64,000 nt of DNA from Microbaculum marinum (GTDB taxonomy: Bacteria > Pseudomonadota > Alphaproteobacteria > Rhizobiales > Tepidamorphaceae). Position 1 is the stretch's first letter. Each line of letters starts with the position of its first letter. Location: NCBI RefSeq assembly GCF_042646165.1, contig NZ_JBHRTC010000003.1. One strand, written 5' to 3'. The notes under the pieces are model-generated. The model was not told where the DNA came from. It worked only from the letters and a program-made list of their open reading frames with translations, and made no database searches. Positions 1 to 8,197 of this stretch are shown piece after piece. A program made the translations under genes and the position numbers.

Positions 1-399
1 GCTCACTATGTCGGCCATCTCGATACGCTGAAGCCCGCCCTGACGGTGCTGGAGAACCTCGGCTTCTGGGCGGACATGCTCGGCGGGACCCGCGCAACGG
101 CCGGCGCTGCGCTGGAGCGGGCCGGGCTCGCGCCGCTGGCCGATTTCCCCGCCGGAATCCTGTCGGCCGGCCAGCGCCGGCGGCTGGCGCTCGCCCGGCT
201 CGCCGCCGCGCCGCGTCCGCTCTGGCTGCTCGACGAGCCGACCACCGCCATCGACGCGGCGGCGCGCGACCGCCTGTTCGTCCTCATCCACGATCATCTC
301 GACGCCGGCGGTCTCGTCATGATCGCGACACACGACGACCTGCCGGTCGAGGGGCAGACGCTCCAACTCGGCGCGGCGCCACCCGGAGCCGGCGCGTGA
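1..399 (+). CDS. ccmA: Cytochrome c maturation ATP-binding protein CcmA (5' truncated)
   Basis: ATPase of the CcmAB(CD) complex, which releases the heme-loaded chaperone CcmE during cytochrome c assembly at the inner membrane. The frame is open from base 1, so the start codon, Walker A and Q-loop lie outside the window. What remains shows the ABC signature as LSAGQRRRLALARL, Walker B as LWLLDEPTTAID and the H-loop histidine in IATHDD. Its end overlaps the GTG start of ccmB by four bases, as expected for a translationally coupled ccm operon. Identity is secured by the following ccmB, ccmC, ccmD and ccmG. Confidence 0.93.
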   Translation, partial: AHYVGHLDTLKPALTVLENLGFWADMLGGTRATAGAALERAGLAPLADFPAGILSAGQRRRLALARLAAAPRPLWLLDEPTTAIDAAARDRLFVLIHDHLDAGGLVMIATHDDLPVEGQTLQLGAAPPGAGA

Positions 400-1067
400 G
401 CGGCGCGGCGCTGGCGCTGTTCAGGCGCGAGGTGAGGCTCGCCGTGCGGGTCGGTGGCGGCGCCATGATGGGCGCGGTGTTCTTCCTGACCGTCGTCGTC
501 ATCATGCCGTTCGCGGTCGGCCCCGACCTCAACCTCCTGCAGCGCGTCGGCCCGGCGATCCTGTGGGTCGGCGCCCTGCTCGCCAGCCTGATCGGCCTCG
601 ACCGGCTGTTCCAGGCCGACCACGAGGACGGCTCGCTGGACCTCATGACGATGACCGAGACGCCGCTGGTGGTGATTGTCGCCGTCAAGGCCGCCGCCCA
701 CTGGGTGACGACGGGCCTGCCGCTGGTGATCGTCGCGCCGGTGCTCGGGCTGATGCTGAACGTCGAGCCCGGTGCGCTTGTCGCCGTGGCGCTGACGCTG
801 CTGGTCGGCACCCCCGGACTGACCTTCGTCGGCGCCATCGGCGCCGCGCTGACGGTGGCGCTCAGACGCGGCGGGCTGCTGGTGCCGGTGCTGGTGCTGC
901 CGCTGACCGTTCCGATACTGATCTTCGGGGTCAGCGCCACCGGCGCCGCCATCGCCGGACCGATGTCGATATCGACGCCGCTGGCGGTGCTGGGCTCCCT
1001 GACGCTGCTCAGCCTGGTGCTGGCGCCGCTCGCGGCCGCCGCCGCCCTGCGCCTGGCGCTGGAATGA
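396..1067 (+). CDS. ccmB: Heme exporter membrane protein CcmB
   Basis: Integral membrane partner of CcmA, 223 residues, close to the usual CcmB length of about 220. It starts at a GTG overlapping the ccmA stop. The sequence is mostly hydrophobic, with about six predicted membrane segments. The N-terminal LALFRREVRLAVRVGG is the cytoplasmic lead-in typical of CcmB, and an EDGSLDLM stretch follows the second segment. CcmB does not itself carry heme. With CcmA and CcmC it forms the module that frees holo-CcmE. A gap of 109 bases separates it from ccmC. Confidence 0.93.
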   Translation: MSGAALALFRREVRLAVRVGGGAMMGAVFFLTVVVIMPFAVGPDLNLLQRVGPAILWVGALLASLIGLDRLFQADHEDGSLDLMTMTETPLVVIVAVKAAAHWVTTGLPLVIVAPVLGLMLNVEPGALVAVALTLLVGTPGLTFVGAIGAALTVALRRGGLLVPVLVLPLTVPILIFGVSATGAAIAGPMSISTPLAVLGSLTLLSLVLAPLAAAAALRLALE

Positions 1068-1176
1068 CGGCCTCGTCCCGGGTGGGCGACATACAGCAAC
1101 ATGCCGCAGTTGTTTCATATCAACGCACGGCCGATATAATCGCCGTAACTGGCGGATCAGAAGCCCCCGAATTCCG

Positions 1177-1911
1177 ATGATTGAACTCGCCAACCCGACC
1201 CGTTTCATGGCGCTGTCGAAGCGCCTGCTGCCCTGGCTGTGGGCGGCGGCGGCCCTGGTGACGATCGCCGGGCTGGTGATGGCGTTCCGCGCCCCCGCCG
1301 ACTACCAGCAGGGCCGCACGGTTCTGATCATGTACATCCACGTGCCGGCCGCCTGGCTGGCGATGATGTGCTACACGATCATCGCCCTGTCGGGGCTCGG
1401 CACGCTGGTCTGGCGCCATCCGCTCGCCGACGTTTCGGCCAGGGCGGCGGCGCCGATCGGCGCGGCGTTCACATTCCTGGCGCTGGTCACCGGCTCGCTG
1501 TGGGGCAAGCCGATGTGGGGCACCTGGTGGGTCTGGGACGCCCGCCTCACGTCCGTGCTGCTCTTGTTCCTGATGTATCTCGGCCTGATCGCGCTGTGGC
1601 GCGCCTTCGACGACCCGGTCCGCGCGGCCCGGCCCGCGGCGATCCTGGCGCTGGTCGGCTTCGTCAACGTGCCGATCATCAAGTTCTCCGTGGAATGGTG
1701 GAACACGCTGCACCAGCCGGCCAGCGTCTTCCGCCTCGACGGGCCGACGATCGATCCGGCGATGCTGTGGCCGCTCCTCGTGATGGCGGTCGGCTACACG
1801 CTGCTGTTTCTCGCCCTGCATACGGCGGCGATGCGCAACGAGATCATGCGCCGCCGCGTCCGCGCCATGCGCGTTCGGGCGGCAGGCGGCGTGCTGGCCC
1901 CGGCGGAATAG
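1177..1911 (+). CDS. ccmC: Heme lyase-type membrane protein CcmC
   Basis: CcmC loads heme onto the periplasmic chaperone CcmE. The 244-residue protein has six membrane segments and the diagnostic tryptophan-rich WWD motif (WGTWWVWD, about residues 114-121). The two flanking periplasmic histidine contexts expected for heme ligation are YIHVPAAW and NTLHQPAS. ATG at 1177 is used; a second ATG ten codons in would shorten only the cytoplasmic leader. The gene is followed after nine bases by ccmD. Confidence 0.95.
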   Translation: MIELANPTRFMALSKRLLPWLWAAAALVTIAGLVMAFRAPADYQQGRTVLIMYIHVPAAWLAMMCYTIIALSGLGTLVWRHPLADVSARAAAPIGAAFTFLALVTGSLWGKPMWGTWWVWDARLTSVLLLFLMYLGLIALWRAFDDPVRAARPAAILALVGFVNVPIIKFSVEWWNTLHQPASVFRLDGPTIDPAMLWPLLVMAVGYTLLFLALHTAAMRNEIMRRRVRAMRVRAAGGVLAPAE

Positions 1912-1920
1912 GATTACGCG

Positions 1921-2079
1921 ATGTCGCACTACGGATTCATCTTCGCCGCCTACGCGGTCACCGCGATCGTGCTCGTAGGGCTGATCGCCTGGGTGGTGGC
2001 CGACGGCCGCACGCAGAAGGCGGCACTCGACGAGCTCGACAGGCGCGGCATCCGCCGCCGGAGCGACCGGGCCTCATGA
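1921..2079 (+). CDS. ccmD: Heme exporter small membrane protein CcmD
   Basis: A 52-residue protein beginning MSHYGFIFAAYAVTAIV, with a single N-terminal membrane segment (about residues 6-26) and a charged cytoplasmic tail, exactly the form of CcmD. CcmD helps release holo-CcmE from the CcmABC complex. It sits between ccmC and ccmG, its usual place. The stop overlaps the ccmG start (ATGA), which supports both starts. It is easily missed in automated annotation because of its size. Confidence 0.9.
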   Translation: MSHYGFIFAAYAVTAIVLVGLIAWVVADGRTQKAALDELDRRGIRRRSDRAS

Positions 2080-2696
2080 GTTCGAACGAGACCACCGGGC
2101 CGGGGACCCGCAAGCGGCGCGTCGATACGATGCGGCTTTTGCTGCTGTTGCCGCTGGCGCTGTTCGTCGGGCTGGCGGGCCTGCTGCTGTTCCGTCTCTA
2201 CGCCGGCGATCCCTCGATCATCCCCTCCGCGCTGATCGGCCGCGAGGTGCCGCAGTTCGAACTTCCGCCGCTCGACGGGCTGGAGAGCGACGGCCGGCAG
2301 GTGCCCGGCTTCGCCTCCGGCGACCTGAAGGGCAACGGCGTGACGCTGGTCAATGTCTGGGCCTCGTGGTGCGTGCCGTGCCGGGAGGAGCATCCGCTGC
2401 TGAGCGAGCTCGCCCGCGACGACAGGTTCCGTCTGTTCGGCATGAACTACAAGGACGGTGCCGACAACGCGCGGCGCTTCCTCGGCCGCTACGGCAACCC
2501 GTTCGAGGCGGTCGGCGCCGATGCGAACGGCCGGGTCGGGATCGACTGGGGCGTCTACGGGGTGCCGGAGACCTTCATCGTCGATGACGACGGCGCGATC
2601 GTCTACAAGCATATCGGCCCGCTGACGCCGCAGTCGATTTCCGAGCGGCTGATGCCGGAGATCGAGAAGGCGCTGGCGCCGAAGCCGGCATCCTGA
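2076..2696 (+). CDS. ccmG: Thiol:disulfide interchange protein CcmG/DsbE
   Basis: Periplasmic membrane-anchored thioredoxin-like protein that keeps apocytochrome c heme-binding cysteines reduced. The product has 206 residues: one N-terminal membrane anchor (about residues 18-40), then a thioredoxin fold with the active site WCVPC (C99 and C102). The YGVPETFIVD segment carries the cis-proline. The long upstream extension of the frame is noise, and the ATG overlapping the ccmD stop is the natural start. ccmE, ccmF and ccmH are not in the window; ccmEFH commonly form a separate operon in this group. Confidence 0.93.
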   Translation: MSSNETTGPGTRKRRVDTMRLLLLLPLALFVGLAGLLLFRLYAGDPSIIPSALIGREVPQFELPPLDGLESDGRQVPGFASGDLKGNGVTLVNVWASWCVPCREEHPLLSELARDDRFRLFGMNYKDGADNARRFLGRYGNPFEAVGADANGRVGIDWGVYGVPETFIVDDDGAIVYKHIGPLTPQSISERLMPEIEKALAPKPAS

Positions 2697-2735
2697 CGTC
2701 GATCGACGCAGAGGTGAACGGGCGGCGGCGCCCGG

Positions 2736-2884
2736 GCCTCGATCCTTCGAGATGCGGCTGCGCCGGTCCTCAGGATGAGGCGAGAGTGTGGATGCGTGCA
2801 GCCGTCACTGTTGTCGCCGGCCAGCCGCCAAACCTTGACCCTCATGGCGAGGAGCGCCCGAGGGGCGCGTCTCGAACCATGCAG
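2736..2884. repeat. Inverted pair of dispersed palindromic repeat elements
   Basis: Between ccmG and the Nudix gene lie two related copies in opposite orientation. At about 2745-2782 there is a unit with CCTTCGAGATGCGGC...CCTCAGGATGAGG. At about 2832-2884 the complementary form reads CCCTCATGGCGAGGAGCGCC...CGCGTCTCGAACCATG. Each can form a stem-loop. This is the pattern of short intergenic REP-like elements common in alphaproteobacterial genomes. No gene is supported in 2697-2950. Confidence 0.6.
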
Positions 2885-2950
2885 GCCCCGACCTCCGACA
2901 CGGCCCGAACCGCATTGATTTTCCCGCCGTCTCCAAGGCACCATCCCCGA

Positions 2951-3517
2951 ATGGCCGAGCACGAACCCGACTTCCATCACGCCGTCCCGCCCGGCGACAC
3001 GCTGTCCCGGCGGGTGTGCACCCGCTGCGGGTTCATCCACTACGACAATCCGAAGGTGGTGGTCGGCTCGGTGGTGCGATCGGGGTCGAAGGTGCTGCTG
3101 TGCCGGCGCGCGATCCACCCGCGCCGCGGCTTCTGGACGATGCCGGCCGGCTACCTGGAGCTGAACGAGGATCCGGAGGCCGGCGCCCGCCGCGAGGCGC
3201 GCGAGGAGGCCAACGCCGAACTCGACATCTCCGGAATCCTGGCCGTCTATTCCGTCCCCCGCCTGTCGCAGGTGCAGGTGATCTTCCGCGCCACCCTGGT
3301 CGGCGGCTTCGCGCCGGGTGAGGAGAGCCTGGACGTGGACCTCTTCGAGTGGGACGGCATTCCGTGGGATGAGATCGCCTTCCCGTCGGTCCACTGGGCC
3401 CTCAACCACGACCGGGCGACCGAGCTCGGCCAGGCATCGCCGCCCTTCGTCAATCCGCAGGGCGAGAACGGCGATCTACTGCCCGGCGGGACGCCGCTGA
3501 AAAGCGAGGACGCCTAG
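2951..3517 (+). CDS. Nudix hydrolase with N-terminal CxxC ribbon
   Basis: A 188-residue Nudix hydrolase. The N-terminus has CTRCGFIHYDNPKVVVG (C23, C26), a half zinc ribbon followed by the YDNPK motif found in the NudC-like and ADP-ribose-type subfamily. The Nudix box begins at G67 (GYLELNED) and continues through REAREEANAEL, so the Mg-binding glutamates are present. The substrate cannot be told from sequence; NADH-type or ADP-sugar dinucleotides are likely classes. The frame is open further upstream, but that part is repeat-derived and ATG 2951 begins the conserved protein. It converges on yciB with overlapping stops. Confidence 0.85.
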   Translation: MAEHEPDFHHAVPPGDTLSRRVCTRCGFIHYDNPKVVVGSVVRSGSKVLLCRRAIHPRRGFWTMPAGYLELNEDPEAGARREAREEANAELDISGILAVYSVPRLSQVQVIFRATLVGGFAPGEESLDVDLFEWDGIPWDEIAFPSVHWALNHDRATELGQASPPFVNPQGENGDLLPGGTPLKSEDA

Positions 3518-4107
3518 ACCGCCTTGCCTTCTTCCTCCTCGTCGAGCCCGTACTTCTTCAGCAACGGCAGCTGGGCCATGGCGAACAGCATGGTCAACGG
3601 CATGATCGCGAAGACCTTGAAGCTCACCCAGGTGTCGGTCGAGAAGGTGCGCCAGACGATCTCGTTGAGCACCGCGAGGAACACGAAGAACGCCGCCCAT
3701 CTCAGCGTGCAGATGCGCCAGCCCTCCTCGGTCATCCGGAAGACGCTGCCGAAGGCGTATTTGAGGAAGGCGCGGCGGAAATAGAGCCCGACCAGCAGCA
3801 TCGCCGCGAACAGCAGGTTGACGATGGTCGGCTTCATCTTGATGAAGGTGTCGTCCTGCAGCCAGAGCGTCAGGCCGCCGAACACCGTCACGAACACGGC
3901 CGTCACCAGCGGCATCACCGGGGTCGTGCGCAGCATTGCCCAGGAGACCGCGACCGAGACCAGCGTCGCGGGGATGAACACGCCGGTCGCCCAGAAGATT
4001 CCTAGCTTCCAGTTCACCGCGAAGAAGATCACCAGCGGTCCGATCTCCAGCGCCGGGCGCACCCACTCCGGCGGACCGGGATGACGTTCGATCGTCTCAG
4101 GCCGCAT
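3514..4107 (-). CDS. yciB: Inner membrane septation protein YciB/IspZ family
   Basis: Multi-pass membrane protein of 197 residues with five or six hydrophobic segments. It has the family-typical FFAVNWKLGIFWATGVFIP near the N-terminus, KMKPTIVNLLFA in the middle and LNEIVWRTFSTDTWV. YciB/IspZ proteins affect cell-envelope integrity and septation, with the biochemical role unsettled. The start overlaps the end of ftsY by eleven bases, placing it at the end of the mtaB-ftsY-yciB operon, a common alphaproteobacterial order. The tail ends in a run of glutamates. Confidence 0.88.
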   Translation of the reverse strand: MRPETIERHPGPPEWVRPALEIGPLVIFFAVNWKLGIFWATGVFIPATLVSVAVSWAMLRTTPVMPLVTAVFVTVFGGLTLWLQDDTFIKMKPTIVNLLFAAMLLVGLYFRRAFLKYAFGSVFRMTEEGWRICTLRWAAFFVFLAVLNEIVWRTFSTDTWVSFKVFAIMPLTMLFAMAQLPLLKKYGLDEEEEGKAV

Positions 4108-5197
4108 CGTCGCCTGCCTCCGTGATTGTTTCGCCGACGATCGCCCGGGCGAACTCCTTCGCCTCGAAGGGCTGCAGGTCGTCGATTCCCTCGCCGACCC
4201 CGATCGCGTGCACCGGCAGGCCGTGCCTGGCGGCGATGGCCACCAGGATGCCGCCGCGGGCGGTGCCGTCGAGCTTGGTCATGACCAGGCCGGTCACCCC
4301 GGCGACCTGCGTGAAGATCTCCACCTGGTTCATGGCGTTCTGGCCGGTGGTCGCGTCCAGCACCAGCAGCACCGTGTGCGGCGCCGTCTCGTCCTGCTTG
4401 CGCAGCACCCTGACGATCTTTTCCAGTTCCGCCATCAGGTTGGCCTTGTTCTGCAGGCGCCCTGCGGTGTCGAGCATCAGCAGGTCGGCGTTCTGCTCCC
4501 TGGCAAGCTTGAGGGCGTCGAAGGCCAGGCCCGAGGCGTCCGAGCCCTGCGGGCGGGCGACCACCGTGGATCCGGTCCGCTCGCCCCAGATCTTGAGCTG
4601 TTCGATCGCCGCCGCCCGGAACGTGTCGCCGGCGCCGAGCACCACCGACTTGCCATCTGCGCGGAACTTCGCGGCGAGCTTGCCGATCGTCGTGGTCTTG
4701 CCGGAGCCGTTGACGCCGACGACGAGGACCACATGCGGCCGGCGGGCGCCGTCGATCTCCAGCGGCCGCGCCACCGGCTCCAGCACGCCGGTGATCTCCG
4801 AGGCGAGCACTTCGCGCAGCTCGGCGTCGTCGATCTCCTTGTCGTAGCGGTCGCGGGCGAGCCGCTCGGTGATGCGCACCGCCGTTTCGACGCCGAGGTC
4901 GGCCTGCACGAGGATGTCCTCGAGATCCTGCAGCGTCTCGTCATCGAGCCTGCGCTTGCGGATCAGCGCGGTCAGGTTTTGGCCAAGCGCGCTGGAGGAG
5001 CGGGCGAGGCCGGAGGTCAGGCGCTGCAACCAGTTCTTCGGCTTGCCGGCGACGGCTGCGGACTCCGGCCGGCCGGCATCGGTCTCGTCGGTCTTCGGCT
5101 GTTCGGCGGCGGGTTCGGCGGGTGCCGGCGCCGGCGCGGGAGCGCTGCGCCCGAGCATCCGGTCCATGAAGCTCGGCCGACTCTTGTCTCCGCTCAT
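4097..5197 (-). CDS. ftsY: Signal recognition particle receptor FtsY
   Basis: SRP receptor GTPase that docks ribosome-nascent chain-Ffh complexes at the membrane. The 366-residue product begins MSGDKSRPSFMDRMLGR and continues with an Ala/Pro/Glu-rich A domain, the four-helix N domain, and the NG GTPase. The GTPase has P-loop GVNGSGKTTT at about residue 160, DTFRAAA, DTAGR and TKLDGTARGG. The reading frame runs much further upstream, but the ATG overlapping the mtaB stop (ATGA) is the true start. Its partner Ffh is encoded at 12.2 kb in this window. Confidence 0.95.
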   Translation of the reverse strand: MSGDKSRPSFMDRMLGRSAPAPAPAPAEPAAEQPKTDETDAGRPESAAVAGKPKNWLQRLTSGLARSSSALGQNLTALIRKRRLDDETLQDLEDILVQADLGVETAVRITERLARDRYDKEIDDAELREVLASEITGVLEPVARPLEIDGARRPHVVLVVGVNGSGKTTTIGKLAAKFRADGKSVVLGAGDTFRAAAIEQLKIWGERTGSTVVARPQGSDASGLAFDALKLAREQNADLLMLDTAGRLQNKANLMAELEKIVRVLRKQDETAPHTVLLVLDATTGQNAMNQVEIFTQVAGVTGLVMTKLDGTARGGILVAIAARHGLPVHAIGVGEGIDDLQPFEAKEFARAIVGETITEAGDDAA

Positions 5198-6474
5198 GCC
5201 GCCTGCATCTCGACGTCTGCCTGAAGGTGGCGGCCGTCGTGGCCGGTGACGCGGGCCGGGACGATGGCGCCGACGCGGGTTTCCGCGGCGAGCTTCGCGA
5301 TCGTGAACTGCTCGGTCCGGCCGGTGCCTTCCGCCTCGACGAGGACTCGCCGCGCCCGGCCGACCTCGCCGTCGAGATGGCGCGACAGCGCGCGTGCGCC
5401 TTCGTCCCTGAGCCGTGCGGCCCGCTCCTTGACTAGGCGCCGGTCGAGCTGCGGCATCCGGGCCGCCGGCGTGCCGGTGCGCGGCGAGAACGGAAACACG
5501 TGAAGATGGGTCAGGCCGCAATCCTCGACGATGCGCCTTGTGTTCTCGAACATCGCGTCGGACTCGGTCGGGAAGCCGGCGATCAGGTCGGCGCCGAACA
5601 CGGTATCCGGCCGCAGCCTGCGGACGTCCTCGCAGAACTGCACCGACTGCGCCCGGCTGTGGCGGCGCTTCATGCGCTTGAGGATCATGTCGTCGCCGGC
5701 CTGCAGCGACAGGTGCAGGTGCGGCATCAGGCGCTCCTCCTCGGCAAGCGCCCGCATCAGGTCCTCGTCGGCCTCGACCGAATCGATCGAGGACAGGCGC
5801 AGCCTCTGCAGCTCGGGAACGTTGCGAAGGATCGACCGGACCAGCGTGCCGAAGCGCGGCGCGCCGGGAAGGTCGGGGCCGTAGGAGGTCAGGTCGACGC
5901 CGGTCAGCACCACCTCCGCGTAGCCGTTGCCGACCAGCGTGCGGACCTGGTCGACGACCGCGCCCATCGGCACCGAGCGGGAGGGGCCGCGGCCGTAGGG
6001 GATGATGCAGAAGGTGCAGCGGTGGTCGCAGCCGTTCTGGACCTGCACGAAGGCGCGCGTGCGCCCCTCGAAGCTCTCCACCAGATGGGCGCCGGTCTCG
6101 GTCAGCTCCATGATGTCGTTGACCCGGACCTTCTCCTCGGCCTCCAGGTCGAACGGCAAGCGGTAGCTGGCGGGCTGCAGCTTCTCGGCGTTGCCGAGGA
6201 CCAGATCGACCTCGGCCATCGCGGCGAAGGTCTCGGGCTCGGTCTGCGCGGCGCAGCCGGTGACGATGATGCGGGCGGTCGGGTTGTCGCGCCGTGCCCG
6301 GCGGATCGCCTGGCGCGCCTGTCGCACCGCCTCGCCGGTCACCGCGCATGTGTTGACGATGACGGCGTCGCGGAGGCCGGCTTCGTCGGTGGCGCGGCGG
6401 ATCGTCTCCGATTCCACCGCATTGAGGCGGCAGCCGAAGGTCAGGATATCGGCCCGGTTGGATGTCTCCGGCAT
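5194..6474 (-). CDS. mtaB: tRNA (N6-threonylcarbamoyladenosine37-C2)-methylthiotransferase MtaB
   Basis: Radical SAM enzyme adding a methylthio group to t6A37 of ANN-decoding tRNAs, 426 residues. The N-terminal UPF0004 domain carries the three auxiliary-cluster cysteines C15 (FGCRLN), C43 (NTCAV) and C74 (TGCAA). The radical SAM CxxxCxxC is at C149/C153/C156 (GCDHRCTFC). FGCRLN near the start and the lack of MiaB-type features favour MtaB over MiaB or RimO. It overlaps ftsY and lies four bases downstream of dapF. The dapF-mtaB-ftsY order is widespread in Hyphomicrobiales. Confidence 0.92.
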   Translation of the reverse strand: MPETSNRADILTFGCRLNAVESETIRRATDEAGLRDAVIVNTCAVTGEAVRQARQAIRRARRDNPTARIIVTGCAAQTEPETFAAMAEVDLVLGNAEKLQPASYRLPFDLEAEEKVRVNDIMELTETGAHLVESFEGRTRAFVQVQNGCDHRCTFCIIPYGRGPSRSVPMGAVVDQVRTLVGNGYAEVVLTGVDLTSYGPDLPGAPRFGTLVRSILRNVPELQRLRLSSIDSVEADEDLMRALAEEERLMPHLHLSLQAGDDMILKRMKRRHSRAQSVQFCEDVRRLRPDTVFGADLIAGFPTESDAMFENTRRIVEDCGLTHLHVFPFSPRTGTPAARMPQLDRRLVKERAARLRDEGARALSRHLDGEVGRARRVLVEAEGTGRTEQFTIAKLAAETRVGAIVPARVTGHDGRHLQADVEMQAA

Positions 6475-6478
6475 TGGC

Positions 6479-7345
6479 TCAGGCCGCCGTTTCGAGGGAT
6501 CCGGCCGGCAGCATGCCCTCGTGCTCGAATTCCCAGGGGCCGGTCATCAGCACGTGATCGTCGCGCTCGCGCCACTCGATCAGAAGCGGGCCGCCGGGAA
6601 GCGTCACGGTGACGGAGCGTCCGGTCAGTCCGAGCCGCGCAGCCGCGACCGCCGCCGCGCAGGCCGCCGAGCCGCAGGCCCGGGTCAGGCCGGCGCCGCG
6701 TTCCCACACCCGCAGGGTGATCCCGTCCGGCGCCGTCACCTGCGCCAGGCTGATGTTAGCGCGTTCGGGAAAGACCGGATCGGTTTCCAGCTGCGGGCCG
6801 AGCCGCGCGAGGTCGTAGGCCCCGACGTCGTCGACCCAGAAGATCGCGTGCGGATTGCCCATGTTGGCGACGCTCGGCTGCGACAGGATCGGCGCCTCGG
6901 CCGGCCCGACCCGCAGGTCGATCGCCCTTGTGTCGGCAAATTCCCTGGCCAGCGGGATCTCGCTCCAGCCGAACTTCGGCGCGCCCATGTCGACGGTGAT
7001 CAGCCCGTCGCCGGCATCCCAGGACGGCAGCAGCCCCGCGTCGGTCTCGAAGGTCGCCTCCGACCTGCCGGTCTCCTCCATAGCCAGCGCCGCGATGCAC
7101 CGCGTGCCGTTGCCGCAGGCCGCCGACAGCGAGCCGTCGGTGTTGAAGATCCGCACGTAGGCGTCGGTCCCGTGGCTGCGCGGGCGCAGCAGCACCATCA
7201 TCTGGTCGAAATGCGTGTCCGGCCGCGCGGCGATCTCCCGGACCAAGGCCGGGGTCAGCGACACGGATTGCGCGCGCAGGTCGACGACCAGGATCTCGTT
7301 GCCGAGCCCGTTCATCTTGCGGTAGCGGATCGAAGGCGCACTCAT
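6479..7345 (-). CDS. dapF: Diaminopimelate epimerase
   Basis: Converts LL- to meso-diaminopimelate for lysine and peptidoglycan synthesis. With the ATG at 7345 the protein has 288 residues; a GTG one codon upstream is an equal alternative. N-terminal RKMNGLGNE is the family signature. The two catalytic cysteines are C77 in ACGNGTRC and C224 in RACGSAACA. NMGNPHAIFWVDD is also conserved. It is the first gene of the leftward run with mtaB, ftsY and yciB. lysA, the next pathway step, is at 23.8 kb. Confidence 0.95.
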   Translation of the reverse strand: MSAPSIRYRKMNGLGNEILVVDLRAQSVSLTPALVREIAARPDTHFDQMMVLLRPRSHGTDAYVRIFNTDGSLSAACGNGTRCIAALAMEETGRSEATFETDAGLLPSWDAGDGLITVDMGAPKFGWSEIPLAREFADTRAIDLRVGPAEAPILSQPSVANMGNPHAIFWVDDVGAYDLARLGPQLETDPVFPERANISLAQVTAPDGITLRVWERGAGLTRACGSAACAAAVAAARLGLTGRSVTVTLPGGPLLIEWRERDDHVLMTGPWEFEHEGMLPAGSLETAA

Positions 7346-7442
7346 CACGAAACTCCGCGCCGGCCCGGGTCGCTGCCCGTCGCTCCGGCTTGCGCCCGTT
7401 ATATGGCCATTGCGGGGGCCAGCGCCACCCTTGCCGCGGCGA

Positions 7443-8096
7443 TCAGGCCGCCTTCGCCGTGATCGTGTCGTAGCCCTTGTCGAGATCGACCCGCACCAGC
7501 GCGCTCAGCAGGCGCGGGAAGTCCTGCTTCGAGACGAGCTTCGACAGGGCCCTGGCGTCAACTCCGAGTTTCAGTTTGTCGGCCGCCTGCAGCGCCCGCT
7601 TGTCGGCGAACGGATACAGTTCCGTCCATACCGCCTGCATCTCCCGGAAGAACAGATCGGCGCCGACGTCGCCGATGCCCTTGAACGCCTTCAGCCGCCG
7701 GCGCTCCTCGGCGGAATCGCGGCCGGCCGCCTCGCGCAGCCGGCGCAGGTCGCCCCGGTAGCTCTCCTGCAAGAGCCGCGCGGTGTCCTCCAGCATCCGC
7801 GAGGTGCTCTCGTCGTAGCGGGCGTAGCCGGCCCGGTTGAGCACGTCGGTGCGGGCCCGCCAGCCGGCGTCGATCATCCTGGCCGGCGTGCGCCAGCCCT
7901 GCTTCGACAGCGCCGCCGCCGCGGACGCTGCCGCGTCCGCCCGGATCCGGGCGCTGAACAGCAGGCAGGCGACCAGCCAGCGGAACAGCGGCGAGGGCGT
8001 GTTGCGGGCGATGTCTATGCTAAGCTCGCCGCTGTATGTGCGTCCGTAGCTGTCGAGCAGCCGTTTTGCCATTTCGCTCCTGTTCGGCCTGGCCAT
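7443..8096 (-). CDS. Helix-hairpin-helix endonuclease III-like protein
   Basis: A 217-residue protein with a helix-hairpin-helix segment, FKGIGDVGADLFFREM (about residue 145 onward). About 25 residues later comes an acidic residue in PFADKRAL, resembling the HhH-GPD arrangement of base-excision glycosylases. The N-terminus has the buried helix FRWLVACLLFSARIRADAA seen in EndoIII-like folds. The C-terminal four-cysteine iron-sulfur loop of Nth/MutY is absent. Glycosylase activity is possible but unproven. ATG 8096 is chosen because the open frame further upstream overlaps the neighbouring decarboxylase in another frame. Confidence 0.65.
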   Translation of the reverse strand: MARPNRSEMAKRLLDSYGRTYSGELSIDIARNTPSPLFRWLVACLLFSARIRADAAASAAAALSKQGWRTPARMIDAGWRARTDVLNRAGYARYDESTSRMLEDTARLLQESYRGDLRRLREAAGRDSAEERRRLKAFKGIGDVGADLFFREMQAVWTELYPFADKRALQAADKLKLGVDARALSKLVSKQDFPRLLSALVRVDLDKGYDTITAKAA

Positions 8097-8197
8097 GACA
8101 GATATCCCGTGCTGGATCGAACCTGACGGGACAATGCCTGGCCGTGGCCGTCGTTCCCTGGAGGAAGCCGGAGCCCGCGACGGTCGTGGCAGCGCGC

